From NCBI GenBank assembly GCA_005503335.1, contig SCMQ01000020.1, positions 19,189-83,188 on the forward strand: a stretch of 64,000 nt of DNA, given 5' to 3'. A program made the translations under genes and the position numbers. This document shows positions 57,746 to 64,000 of the stretch, one piece after another. The notes under the pieces are model-generated. The model saw nothing but the letters and a program-made list of their open reading frames with translations. It was not told the DNA's origin and did no database searches. The DNA is from Comamonadaceae bacterium 2FH (lineage in GTDB: Bacteria > Pseudomonadota > Gammaproteobacteria > Burkholderiales > Burkholderiaceae_C). The first letter of the stretch is position 1, and every line of letters starts with the position of its first letter.

Positions 57746-58371
57746 GTCCGTCGCTCCTGGCTGGCGGCGTGAACGCCCAGCCGCAGGTAGGCCCAGACGC
57801 AGGCCGCTCCGCCCAGTCCCCCGAGCACCCAGGCCAGGGGCCAGCGCAGCAGGGCGATCGCGACGAAGGTGAAAGCCGCCAGGGCGACGCAGACCGGCAG
57901 GCCCATGGCGTTCTTGCCCAGGGCGCCGATCAGCTTGAGGCCGGTCGCGGTGATCAGCCCGGCGGCCACCGCACCCATGCCGCGCAGCGCGCCCTGGGCC
58001 ACTGGCGTCTCGGCCACGCCGCCGTAGAGCACCGCCAGCAGCAGCACGATGACGCAGGGCAGTGTCAGCATGCCGGCCAAGGCAGCCAGCGCGCCGGGCA
58101 GGCCGAAGTAGCGCCCGCCTATCATCATCGAGAGGTTGACCACATTGGGGCCCGGCATGATCTGGGCCACGGCCCAGTCCTCGACGAACTGCTCGCGCGT
58201 CATCCAGCGCTTTCGGTCCACCAGCTCGCGCTGCACCACGGCCAGCACGCCGCCAAAGCCCTGCAGGGCCAGCACGGTGAAGGAAACGAACAGGTCGGTC
58301 TTGGAGCGCGGGCGGCGCAGCGCCGGTCCGGCGCCGTCGGATTGAGTGGGAATGGGTTCATCGCAGGCCAT
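57742..58371 (-). CDS. Chromate transporter subunit (short CHR, first half)
   Basis: The 209-residue partner has FVSFTVLALQGFGGVLAVVQ, VEDWAVAQIMPGPNVVNLSM and about six transmembrane helices. Start ATG 58371 is chosen because the upstream frame is Pro-rich and unlike the family. The paired gene follows with overlapping codons (ATGA). The pair is a complete short-chain CHR transporter. Confidence 0.87.
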   Translation of the reverse strand: MACDEPIPTQSDGAGPALRRPRSKTDLFVSFTVLALQGFGGVLAVVQRELVDRKRWMTREQFVEDWAVAQIMPGPNVVNLSMMIGGRYFGLPGALAALAGMLTLPCVIVLLLAVLYGGVAETPVAQGALRGMGAVAAGLITATGLKLIGALGKNAMGLPVCVALAAFTFVAIALLRWPLAWVLGGLGGAACVWAYLRLGVHAASQERRT

Positions 58372-58599
58372 GCGCGGGATTATCCTTGGGTGCCGGCCCG
58401 CACCGTTGCATGGCTTCAACGGTCCCGGCGCCAAGGGTGGTTTGGGGTTGGATATATTTGGTTTCAATATTGGCGCTACGGTTACACTCGGCCAAGGCGA
58501 CAACGGTTTTCACGCCGAAGAGGCGCGAACGCACGAACAGGGGTGCGCGAAACCGGTCAGCGGGTGTCAAACCCAGCCTGGAACAAGAAACAGGGGCCT

Positions 58600-60318
58600 A
58601 TGTCGGAACGAGCGAGCAGCGATTCGTACGGATTGCCGGAGAATTGGGTGAGCGTGGCGGAAGCCATGGTGGACGCGTCCCCCGACGGTTTGCTGCTGGT
58701 CGACCAGGACGGCACCGTGCTCAGCGCCAACCGGGCCATGCACGAGCTCAGCGGCTATGCGCCGGACGAGCTGATCGGTCAGCCGGTGGAGCGGCTGCTT
58801 CCCGTCGAGGCGCGCCTGCCGCACCAGGAGCTGGTGCGCGACTACTTTTCCGAGCCGCAGGCCCGCCGCATGGGCCCGGTGCGCCAGTTCGAGCTGCTGC
58901 GCAAGGACCACAGCCTGGTCACGGTGGACATCGCCCTCGGCCAGGCCCAACTGATGGGGCGCGCCTGTGCCGTGGTGCTGGTGCGCGACATGACGGCCTA
59001 CCGGCAACTGCAGGAGCAACTCGAGCACGAGGCCTCGCACGATGCGCTGACCGGGCTGGGCAACCGGCGCCTGTTCAGCCGGGTGCTGGCGCAGCGCTGC
59101 GCGTCGCTGGGGCGGGAACTGCATCCCATGGCCCTGCTGGTGCTCGACCTCGACGGTTTCAAACTGGTCAACGACAGCTTCGGCCACGTGGTCGGCGACG
59201 CCCTGCTGGTGGAGGTGGCGCGCTGCCTGCGCCGCACGCTGCGCGCCGACGACCAGCTCGCCCGCCTGGGCGGTGACGAATTCGCCGTGCTGCTGACCGA
59301 TATCCACTCGCATGCGGATGCCGCGCGCGTGGCCGAGAAAATGCTGCTCGCCCTGTCGGCGGTACACCAGGTCGAGGGCTACGACGTGATGGTGGGGGCC
59401 AGCATAGGCATCGCCTTCTACCCCGACGACGCCAGGGACGCCGACAACCTGCTGCGCTACGCGGACTTCGCCGCCTACCAGGCCAAGGCTGCGGGCCGGG
59501 GCGGCTACGTCACCTATTCGAGCCAGGTCCACACCCAGGTCAGCGACAAGCTGCTGCTGCAGGGCAAGCTCAAGAAGGCGATGGAGCAGAACCTGCTGAG
59601 CCTGCATTACCAGCCGCAGGTCGATGTGCACACCGGCCAGGTCGTGGGTGTCGAGGCCCTGCTGCGCTGGGAGGACCCCGAGCTCGGCATGGTGGCGCCC
59701 GGCTACGTGATCGCCGTCGCCGAGTTGTCCGACCTGATCCTGCCGCTGGGCGAATGGATACTGGACACCGCCTGCCGCCAGATCGCGGCATGGGCGCGCT
59801 GCGGCCGGCCGGTGCGGGTGGCCATCAACCTGTCGGTGCATCAGCTGCGGCACAAGGATTTCCCGGACCGGGTCAGGCAGGTGCTGCAGCGCCATGGCGT
59901 GTCGGCCCAATGGCTGGAGTTCGAGATCACCGAGTCGCAGGCCATGCCCAACCACCGCTTCATCGAGCCGCAGCTGCACGCCCTGGCCGCCCTGGGCGCC
60001 TGCATCGTGCTGGACGGCTTCGGCACCGGCTACGCCTCGGTCGCCTACCTCAAGCAGCTGCCGCTGCACAAGCTCAAGATCCACCGGACCTTCGTCGAGA
60101 ACCTGGTCACGGACGAGGTGTCGGCGATCCTGGTCAAGTTCATCCTGATGCTGGCCCAGGCCCTGCGGCTGGAACTGGTGGCCGGCGGCGTGGAGACCGA
60201 CGCCCAGCTGAGCTTCCTGCGCGAGCACAAATGCGCCACCTGCCAGGGCTGGCTGTTCTCCAGCGCCGTGCCCGCGGCCCAGATCGACAGCATGCTGACC
60301 GAGGCTCACGCCTGGTAG
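58600..60318 (+). CDS. PAS-GGDEF-EAL protein with intact cyclase and degenerate phosphodiesterase motifs
   Basis: The 572-residue cytoplasmic protein has a PAS domain (about 18-130), a GGDEF domain (about 143-305; GGDEF 224-228, I-site RADD 215-218) and an EAL domain (about 320-565). EAL landmarks partly remain: VEALLRW, NLS (410), FEITES (442), Lys491 and Gln549. But the usual DDFGTG is DGFGTG (472-477), KID is KIH (495), and the catalytic Glu of AEGVE is Gly529. The likely role is c-di-GMP synthesis or sensing, with little or no hydrolysis. AGGGG precedes the ATG by about 5 nt. The 228-nt upstream gap is AT-rich in part (TATATT near 58455), suggesting a promoter. Confidence 0.93.
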   Translation: MSERASSDSYGLPENWVSVAEAMVDASPDGLLLVDQDGTVLSANRAMHELSGYAPDELIGQPVERLLPVEARLPHQELVRDYFSEPQARRMGPVRQFELLRKDHSLVTVDIALGQAQLMGRACAVVLVRDMTAYRQLQEQLEHEASHDALTGLGNRRLFSRVLAQRCASLGRELHPMALLVLDLDGFKLVNDSFGHVVGDALLVEVARCLRRTLRADDQLARLGGDEFAVLLTDIHSHADAARVAEKMLLALSAVHQVEGYDVMVGASIGIAFYPDDARDADNLLRYADFAAYQAKAAGRGGYVTYSSQVHTQVSDKLLLQGKLKKAMEQNLLSLHYQPQVDVHTGQVVGVEALLRWEDPELGMVAPGYVIAVAELSDLILPLGEWILDTACRQIAAWARCGRPVRVAINLSVHQLRHKDFPDRVRQVLQRHGVSAQWLEFEITESQAMPNHRFIEPQLHALAALGACIVLDGFGTGYASVAYLKQLPLHKLKIHRTFVENLVTDEVSAILVKFILMLAQALRLELVAGGVETDAQLSFLREHKCATCQGWLFSSAVPAAQIDSMLTEAHAW

Positions 60319-60342
60319 CGGGGGCGACCTGGCCGGCGCCGC

Positions 60343-60348
60343 TATCAT
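60343..60348 (+). promoter_or_regulatory. -10-like hexamer TATCAT next to the MlaE-like gene start
   Basis: TATCAT is 6 nt before ATG 60355, and no ribosome site is present, so a leaderless transcript is possible. Confidence 0.4.
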
Positions 60349-60354
60349 GTCCGC

Positions 60355-61152
60355 ATGAGGCTTGTCACTTCGCTGCCGGGCGTGCTGCGCGAGCTGGGGC
60401 AGGGCGCCTGGCGCTGGCTGGGGGGGTGGTGGCGCATCGTCCGCTTCGCCGCCGAGGTCCTGGTGCTCGCGCTGTCTCCGAGCAGCTACCGGGCCGAGCA
60501 CCGAGACGTGCTGGTGAGCCATCTCTACCTGGCGACCGCGCCCAGCCTGGCCTGGTTCAGCGTGTTGTCCGCCCTGGTCAGCCTGGTGCTGATCCGTATC
60601 GTGATCGTCACGGCGCAGAGCTACGACCTGTCGCATTACGCGCTGGAGATGGTGGTGCGCGTGCTGGTGCTGGAATTGCTGCCCTTGTTTGCCGCGCTGT
60701 TCGTCGCCTTGCGCTACAGCATCCCGCGCGGCTCCGAGCTCTACAAGCTGCGCACCCGCGGCGGATTTGACGCGCTGCGCGCCCGGGGCCAGGACCCGCT
60801 GCGCCAAGAGCTGGTGCCCAGCGTGGTGGCCGGCGTGTTCGCCGTGCTCGCGCTGGCCTCGGTGAGCGGCATGCTGGCGCTGGCACTGGCCTACCTCTCG
60901 GTCTACGGCTTCACGCCCTGGGGCTTCGCCGGCTACACGCGCACCGTGGGCCATGTGTTCAACGCCCCGGTGGCGCTGATCCTGGGCCTGAAGACCCTGT
61001 TCTTCGGCCTGGCGGTCTCGGTGATCCCGATCGCCACCTCGCAGCAGGACCTGCTGCGCTCGCGCACCAGCGTCGAGCTCCAGGGCCTGGTGCGCATGTT
61101 GTCGCTGGTGCTGCTGGTCGAGGTGGCCTCGCTGGTCGGCAACTATTATTGA
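60355..61152 (+). CDS. MlaE-family lipid ABC transporter permease
   Basis: The 265-residue membrane protein carries the MlaE fold: an amphipathic N-terminus, then about five membrane segments (for example YALEMVVRVLVLELLPLFAA, LVPSVVAGVFAVLALASVSG, FNAPVALILGLKTLFFGLAV) and the C-terminal SVIPIATSQQDLLRSRTSVE. It should pair with an MCE protein and an ATPase to move phospholipids between membranes. The MCE gene follows, but no ATPase is adjacent. Confidence 0.87.
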   Translation: MRLVTSLPGVLRELGQGAWRWLGGWWRIVRFAAEVLVLALSPSSYRAEHRDVLVSHLYLATAPSLAWFSVLSALVSLVLIRIVIVTAQSYDLSHYALEMVVRVLVLELLPLFAALFVALRYSIPRGSELYKLRTRGGFDALRARGQDPLRQELVPSVVAGVFAVLALASVSGMLALALAYLSVYGFTPWGFAGYTRTVGHVFNAPVALILGLKTLFFGLAVSVIPIATSQQDLLRSRTSVELQGLVRMLSLVLLVEVASLVGNYY

Positions 61153-61158
61153 GCCCCG

Positions 61159-62139
61159 ATGAACCCGCCCGCCGAGTCCCCTTCGCCCATGCCGCCCGAG
61201 GCGCCGCCGCCGGTGCCGCACCTGGCGCTCAAGGCCACGCTGCTGCTGCTGTTCATGCTGCTGCTGCTGGCGGGCTCGACGCTGTACCTGCTGTACGCCC
61301 GCGGCGTGTTCGAGCGTACCCAGCGCCTGGTGCTGGTGGCCGACGACTCCGAAGGCGTGGTGGTCGGCATGGACATGAGCTTTTCCGGCTTCCCGATCGG
61401 CCGCGTGCGCCGCATCGAGCTGGCCGAGGACGGCAAGGCGCGCATCCTGATCGACGTGCCGCGCCAGGACGCGCGCTGGCTGCGCCAGTCCAGCGTGTTC
61501 ACGCTGGAGCGCAGCCTGGTCGGCGGCACCCGCCTGCGCGCCTTCAGCGGCATGCTGCAGGACAAGCCGCTGGAGGACGGCGCGGAGCGCACCGTGCTGC
61601 GCGGCGACGCCTCGGAGGAGGTGCCGCGCCTGCTGGCCTCGGTGCGCGAGCTGGTGCAGAACCTGCAGGCCCTGACCGCGCCCGACGCGGCCCTGGCCGC
61701 CAGCCTGGGCCATCTGCAGTCCACGACGGCCCGCCTGGCCGGGCCGCAGGGCGCGCTGCAGGTACTGACCGGCAGCGAGGCCGAGGCGCGCAAGTTCATC
61801 GAGGCGCTGGACCGTGCCAACGCCTTGCTCACCCGTATGGACGGCCTGGCGGCCAAGGCCGATGCCCAGGTGTTCGGGCCCGAGGGCGCCATGAGGGATG
61901 CGCAGGCCACGCTGCGCCAGCTCAATGCCTTGCTGGCCGAGGCGCGCGGCAGCCTCAAGCGCTTCGACGCTCTGCTGCAGGAGGCCCAGGGGATTGCCGC
62001 CAACACGCGCGAGGCGACCACCGACCTCGGTGACTTGCGCGCCGATGTGGAGTCCAGCCTGCGCAAGCTGGAGCAATTGGTCAACGAGATCAACCGCAAA
62101 TGGCCGTTTGCACGCGAGCGGGAGCTGAAGCTGCCATGA
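61159..62139 (+). CDS. MCE-domain substrate-binding protein (MlaD/PqiB-like)
   Basis: The 326-residue protein has one anchor helix (about 25-50; LALKATLLLLFMLLLLAGS), an MCE domain (about 55-150; LVADDSEGVVVGMDMSFSGF, PIGRVRRIELAEDGKARILI, SLVGGTRLRAFSG) and a long helical C-terminus with coiled-coil character. It binds lipid between the membranes. It lies 6 nt after the permease and overlaps the lipoprotein gene by 4 nt. Confidence 0.88.
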   Translation: MNPPAESPSPMPPEAPPPVPHLALKATLLLLFMLLLLAGSTLYLLYARGVFERTQRLVLVADDSEGVVVGMDMSFSGFPIGRVRRIELAEDGKARILIDVPRQDARWLRQSSVFTLERSLVGGTRLRAFSGMLQDKPLEDGAERTVLRGDASEEVPRLLASVRELVQNLQALTAPDAALAASLGHLQSTTARLAGPQGALQVLTGSEAEARKFIEALDRANALLTRMDGLAAKADAQVFGPEGAMRDAQATLRQLNALLAEARGSLKRFDALLQEAQGIAANTREATTDLGDLRADVESSLRKLEQLVNEINRKWPFARERELKLP

Positions 62140-62771
62140 ACAAGGCCTGCTGGATCCTGGTGCTGCTGCTGGCCGCCTGTGCCGGCGGCCCCCCACCGCC
62201 CGACTGGCATATGAGCGCGCATGCTGCGCTCGAGCGCGCGGTCGCCGCCTACCTGGAGGGGAACAACCGGGTGGCCGAGCGCGAGTTCGAGCGCGGCCGT
62301 GCCGAACTCGCGCGCACCGGCCGCATCGACCTGGTGGCGCGCGCCGAACTGATGCGCTGCGCGGCCCGGGTGGCCAGCCTGGTGCTCGAGCCCTGCACCG
62401 GCTTCGAGGCCCTGCGCGTCGATGCGGGCCCGGACGAGCGCGCCTACGCCGACTACCTGGCGGGTCGGGCCCTCACGGCCCAGGAGCTGGCACGCCTGCC
62501 CGCGCCGCAGCGCGCCGTGGCGGCCGGCGGCGCGGCACTGCCGCAAGCCGAACCGCTGGCCCGCCTGGTGGCGGCCGGCGTGCTGCTGCAGGCGGGACGG
62601 GCCAGTCCCGAGGTGCGGGGCCAGGCCGTGGAAACGGCCTCGACGCAAGGGTGGCGCCGCCCGCTGCTGGCCTGGCTGGGGGTGCAGCTGCGGCTGGCGG
62701 AACAGGGCGGCGATGCGGCCGAGGCCGAGCGCCTGCGCCGGCGCATGGCCCTGGTGCAGGGCCAGCGCTGA
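62136..62771 (+). CDS. Lipoprotein of the MCE cluster, unknown function
   Basis: The 211-residue protein has leader ACWILVLLLAACAGGPPPPD with a lipobox and an alpha-helical, TPR-like body (SAHAALERAVAAYLEGNNRV, ARAELMRCAARVASLVLEPC). Auxiliary lipoproteins of this kind often end MCE operons. The ATG overlaps the MCE gene stop. I cannot assign a named family. The following 277 nt are filled by a repeat element. Confidence 0.78.
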   Translation: MNKACWILVLLLAACAGGPPPPDWHMSAHAALERAVAAYLEGNNRVAEREFERGRAELARTGRIDLVARAELMRCAARVASLVLEPCTGFEALRVDAGPDERAYADYLAGRALTAQELARLPAPQRAVAAGGAALPQAEPLARLVAAGVLLQAGRASPEVRGQAVETASTQGWRRPLLAWLGVQLRLAEQGGDAAEAERLRRRMALVQGQR

Positions 62772-62780
62772 TCGGTCGCT

Positions 62781-63051
62781 TAGGGCCTGTTCACACTATT
62801 TTTACGAGTGCGAATGAGGCTGAAAAAGCGCCAATCTAGGCGCGCGACGACGCCCAGGCTGGCCGCCTGGGCTAGGAGTGCAACGACGAGTGGCGCTTTT
62901 TCAGCCCCGTTCCCTTCGGGTTGCGGCCAAAAAGACCATGCGCCGCGTTGCGAAACATCGCCGGGGCCCGACCCCGGCTGCGTTTCGCGCCTTGCGCATG
63001 GCCTTTTTGATCCGCAACGCATCTCGCAAAAAATAGTGTGAACAGGCCCTA
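62781..63051. mobile_element. MITE-like structured element with 23-bp terminal inverted repeats and TA ends
   Basis: The 23-bp ends at 62781-62803 and 63029-63051 are perfect inverted repeats that begin and end with TA (TAGGGCCTGTTCACAC inward). Inside are a perfect 16-bp arm pair (62818-62833 with 62891-62906) and a near-perfect arm pair (62921-62943 with 62994-63017), so the whole 271 bp folds into nested hairpins. There is no transposase frame. The TA ends look like a target duplication of the IS630/mariner type. The right end overlaps the bactofilin stop codon (see Findings). Confidence 0.8.
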
Positions 63052-63597
63052 GGCGGCGACGCTGATCGCGGGCCGGCTCTGCAGGCCGCTGGCCTGGATC
63101 TCGCCGGCCAGCTGGCCACCTTCCTCGATCACCACGCGGCCGTAGCGGATCTTGCCGCTGACCTTGCCGGTGGCATAGATCACGAGCTTCTCGCGCACGG
63201 TCAGCTCGCCGTCGAAGGCGCCGTGGATCTCGGCGATGTCGATCTCGGCCGAGCCCTTGAAGGCCCCGTGCTCCGCGATCTGGATCACGCGCGAGTCCAT
63301 GGTCGCCTCGACCAGGCCCTCGACCACCAGGGTGTCGCAGTCGGTGATCTCGACGCCCTTGAGCTTGATGTTGGGACCCACGGTGAGCTTGCTGCCGCTT
63401 TCCTTGGGCGGCGCGGTCGGCGTGGCCGGCGTGGACGGGCTGCTGGCCGCCGGAGCCGGTTTGGTGCTGGCGCCGGGCGCGCTGGTGGCCGCGCTGGAGG
63501 ATGTCACCGTACCGGCGCCGGGGCTGCTCGGGTTGGGGTGTCGCGGATTGAAAACGTCGGTTTCCCGTTTGCCAAAAAACGGTGCTTGCAGGGCCAT
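63049..63597 (-). CDS. Bactofilin-family cytoskeletal protein
   Basis: The 182-residue protein has a Pro/Ala/Ser-rich N-terminal region (about 1-68) and a bactofilin beta-helix domain (about 70-172): KLKGVEITDCDTLVVEGLVE, IQIAEHGAFKGSAEIDIAEI, GAFDGELTVREKLVIYATGK, SGKIRYGRVVIEEGGQLAGE. Such proteins form filaments for cell shape or polar placement. The stop TAG (63049-63051) coincides with the end of the repeat element. Confidence 0.93.
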   Translation of the reverse strand: MALQAPFFGKRETDVFNPRHPNPSSPGAGTVTSSSAATSAPGASTKPAPAASSPSTPATPTAPPKESGSKLTVGPNIKLKGVEITDCDTLVVEGLVEATMDSRVIQIAEHGAFKGSAEIDIAEIHGAFDGELTVREKLVIYATGKVSGKIRYGRVVIEEGGQLAGEIQASGLQSRPAISVAA

Positions 63598-63959
63598 GCG
63601 ATCTCCTTGTAAAGAAGTTGATCCTAGCCCTCGAATTGCTTACAAATGCCACCCATCACGCAAGATCGGTAAGCGAATTGCAGCAATTGTCAGCGTATGT
63701 GCCGGGCTTGCGGCGCACCGCAGGCTCAGAGGCTGTGAATGAATTCGGCGCGTCCGAGCGGGTCGTCCAAACGCGGCCAATCAAGGCGCAAAGCACAGCC
63801 ATAGCTCGGGCTATGGCGAGCATTTGCAACGCAGAGTGGCCGTGTTTGGGCGGGCCGAGCGGGCGTGACGGATTTGTTCACAGCCTCTCAGAGGGTGTAG
63901 ACGAAAACAACATCTCGCGCGTTATGCTCTGATCGAAGCATGCGGACACGAGGTGGCAG
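63598..63959. other. Intergenic region with repeat and bactofilin promoter
   Basis: This 362-bp gap between the bactofilin start and the partial last gene should contain the bactofilin promoter; the least GC-rich DNA is 63600-63690. It is otherwise dominated by the palindromic repeat at 63728-63888. Apparent open frames across the repeat do not look like proteins. Confidence 0.6.
63728..63888. repeat. Palindromic intergenic repeat (REP/MITE-like)
   Basis: Perfect 12-bp ends AGAGGCTGTGAA (63728-63739) and its complement (63877-63888) flank a 161-bp element that is broadly self-complementary. Its centre is a hairpin with arms GCCATAG (63798-63804) and CTATGGC (63811-63817). Imperfect complementarity joins ends and centre, for example GCGGCCAA with TGGCCGTG. 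No transposase is present. It is unrelated in sequence to the 62781-63051 element. Confidence 0.75.
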
Positions 63960-64000
63960 ATGGTGAAGAAGGCGCGAGGCGAGCAGCCGGGACGTCCGGG
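63960..64000 (+). CDS. Start of a gene truncated by the window edge, unidentified
   Basis: ATG 63960 is preceded by GAGGTGG and starts MVKKARGEQPGRPG before the window ends. A basic, Gly/Pro-rich start like this is seen in TetR-type and other DNA-binding regulators, but 13 residues are too few to assign. Confidence 0.3.
   Translation, partial: MVKKARGEQPGRP

Noticed and set aside
58567..62196. A 1209-codon antisense frame across the GGDEF-EAL and MCE genes
   Set aside because: It spans several real plus-strand genes and has Gln/His/Arg/Ala-rich composition typical of the complementary frame in high-GC DNA.
63582..63932. A 116-codon frame across the second palindromic repeat
   Set aside because: It is translated repeat sequence with no ribosome site or recognisable domain.

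Overview
The window is GC-rich, gene-dense bacterial chromosome. Gene content and order point to a betaproteobacterium of the Burkholderiales, most likely Comamonadaceae. The diagnostic runs are aceF with a lipoyl-domain lpdA, odhA-odhB-lpdA-zapE, the ispG-hisS-yfgM-bamB-der-hfq-hflX-hflK-hflC-hisZ-purA superoperon, and ndk-rlmN-pilW-rodZ. Genus-level assignment is inference. I see no rRNA, tRNA, CRISPR array, prophage or complete insertion sequence.

Layout. 1-2.7 kb: end of the pyruvate dehydrogenase operon (E2 C-terminus, E3 with its own lipoyl domain) closed by a clear intrinsic terminator. 2.7-11.4 kb: mostly minus-strand accessory and signalling genes: a TIG-domain secreted protein, a MASE1 histidine kinase with NarL-type regulator, a TonB-dependent receptor / periplasmic binding protein / diguanylate cyclase operon, and an NlpC/P60 hydrolase. 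11.5-18.3 kb: plus-strand metabolic genes: PQQ-type sugar dehydrogenase, an AMP-phosphorylase-like phosphorylase overlapping a PRPP-synthetase-like gene, an isochorismatase-fold hydrolase, and propionyl-CoA synthetase. 18.5-25.7 kb: 2-oxoglutarate dehydrogenase operon and zapE. 25.7-29.6 kb: a PP2C phosphatase, a YdcH-like protein, a DinG-type helicase and bamD. 29.6-50.8 kb: a long plus-strand housekeeping block covering rRNA pseudouridylation and methylation, chromosome segregation, NDP kinase, type IV pilus and cell-shape factors, isoprenoid, histidine and purine synthesis, outer-membrane assembly, ribosome GTPases, Hfq and the HflKC membrane complex. 50.8-64 kb: mixed accessory DNA: a decayed patatin gene, mnmH, a tesA/ybbA-type divergent pair, rlmB, a two-gene chromate transporter, a GGDEF-EAL protein with a degenerate EAL half, an MCE/Mla-like lipid-transport cluster without an ATPase, a bactofilin, and two structured intergenic repeats.

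Cooperation. PDH and OGDH complexes each carry their own E3. BamB and BamD both belong to the outer-membrane beta-barrel machine. RluB, RluD, RlmN, RlmB, Der and HflX all act on the ribosome. Two diguanylate cyclases with intact GGDEF and I-site motifs suggest active c-di-GMP signalling; one is co-transcribed with a TonB receptor and a periplasmic binding protein, an attractive outside-to-inside sensory chain.

The most noteworthy non-genic structures are a 271-bp MITE-like element whose insertion appears to have rewritten the bactofilin stop codon from TAA to TAG, a second palindromic repeat just beyond it, a four-copy heptanucleotide tandem repeat near 5.7 kb, and several genes whose -10-like hexamer sits only 6-7 nt before the start codon, suggesting leaderless mRNAs.
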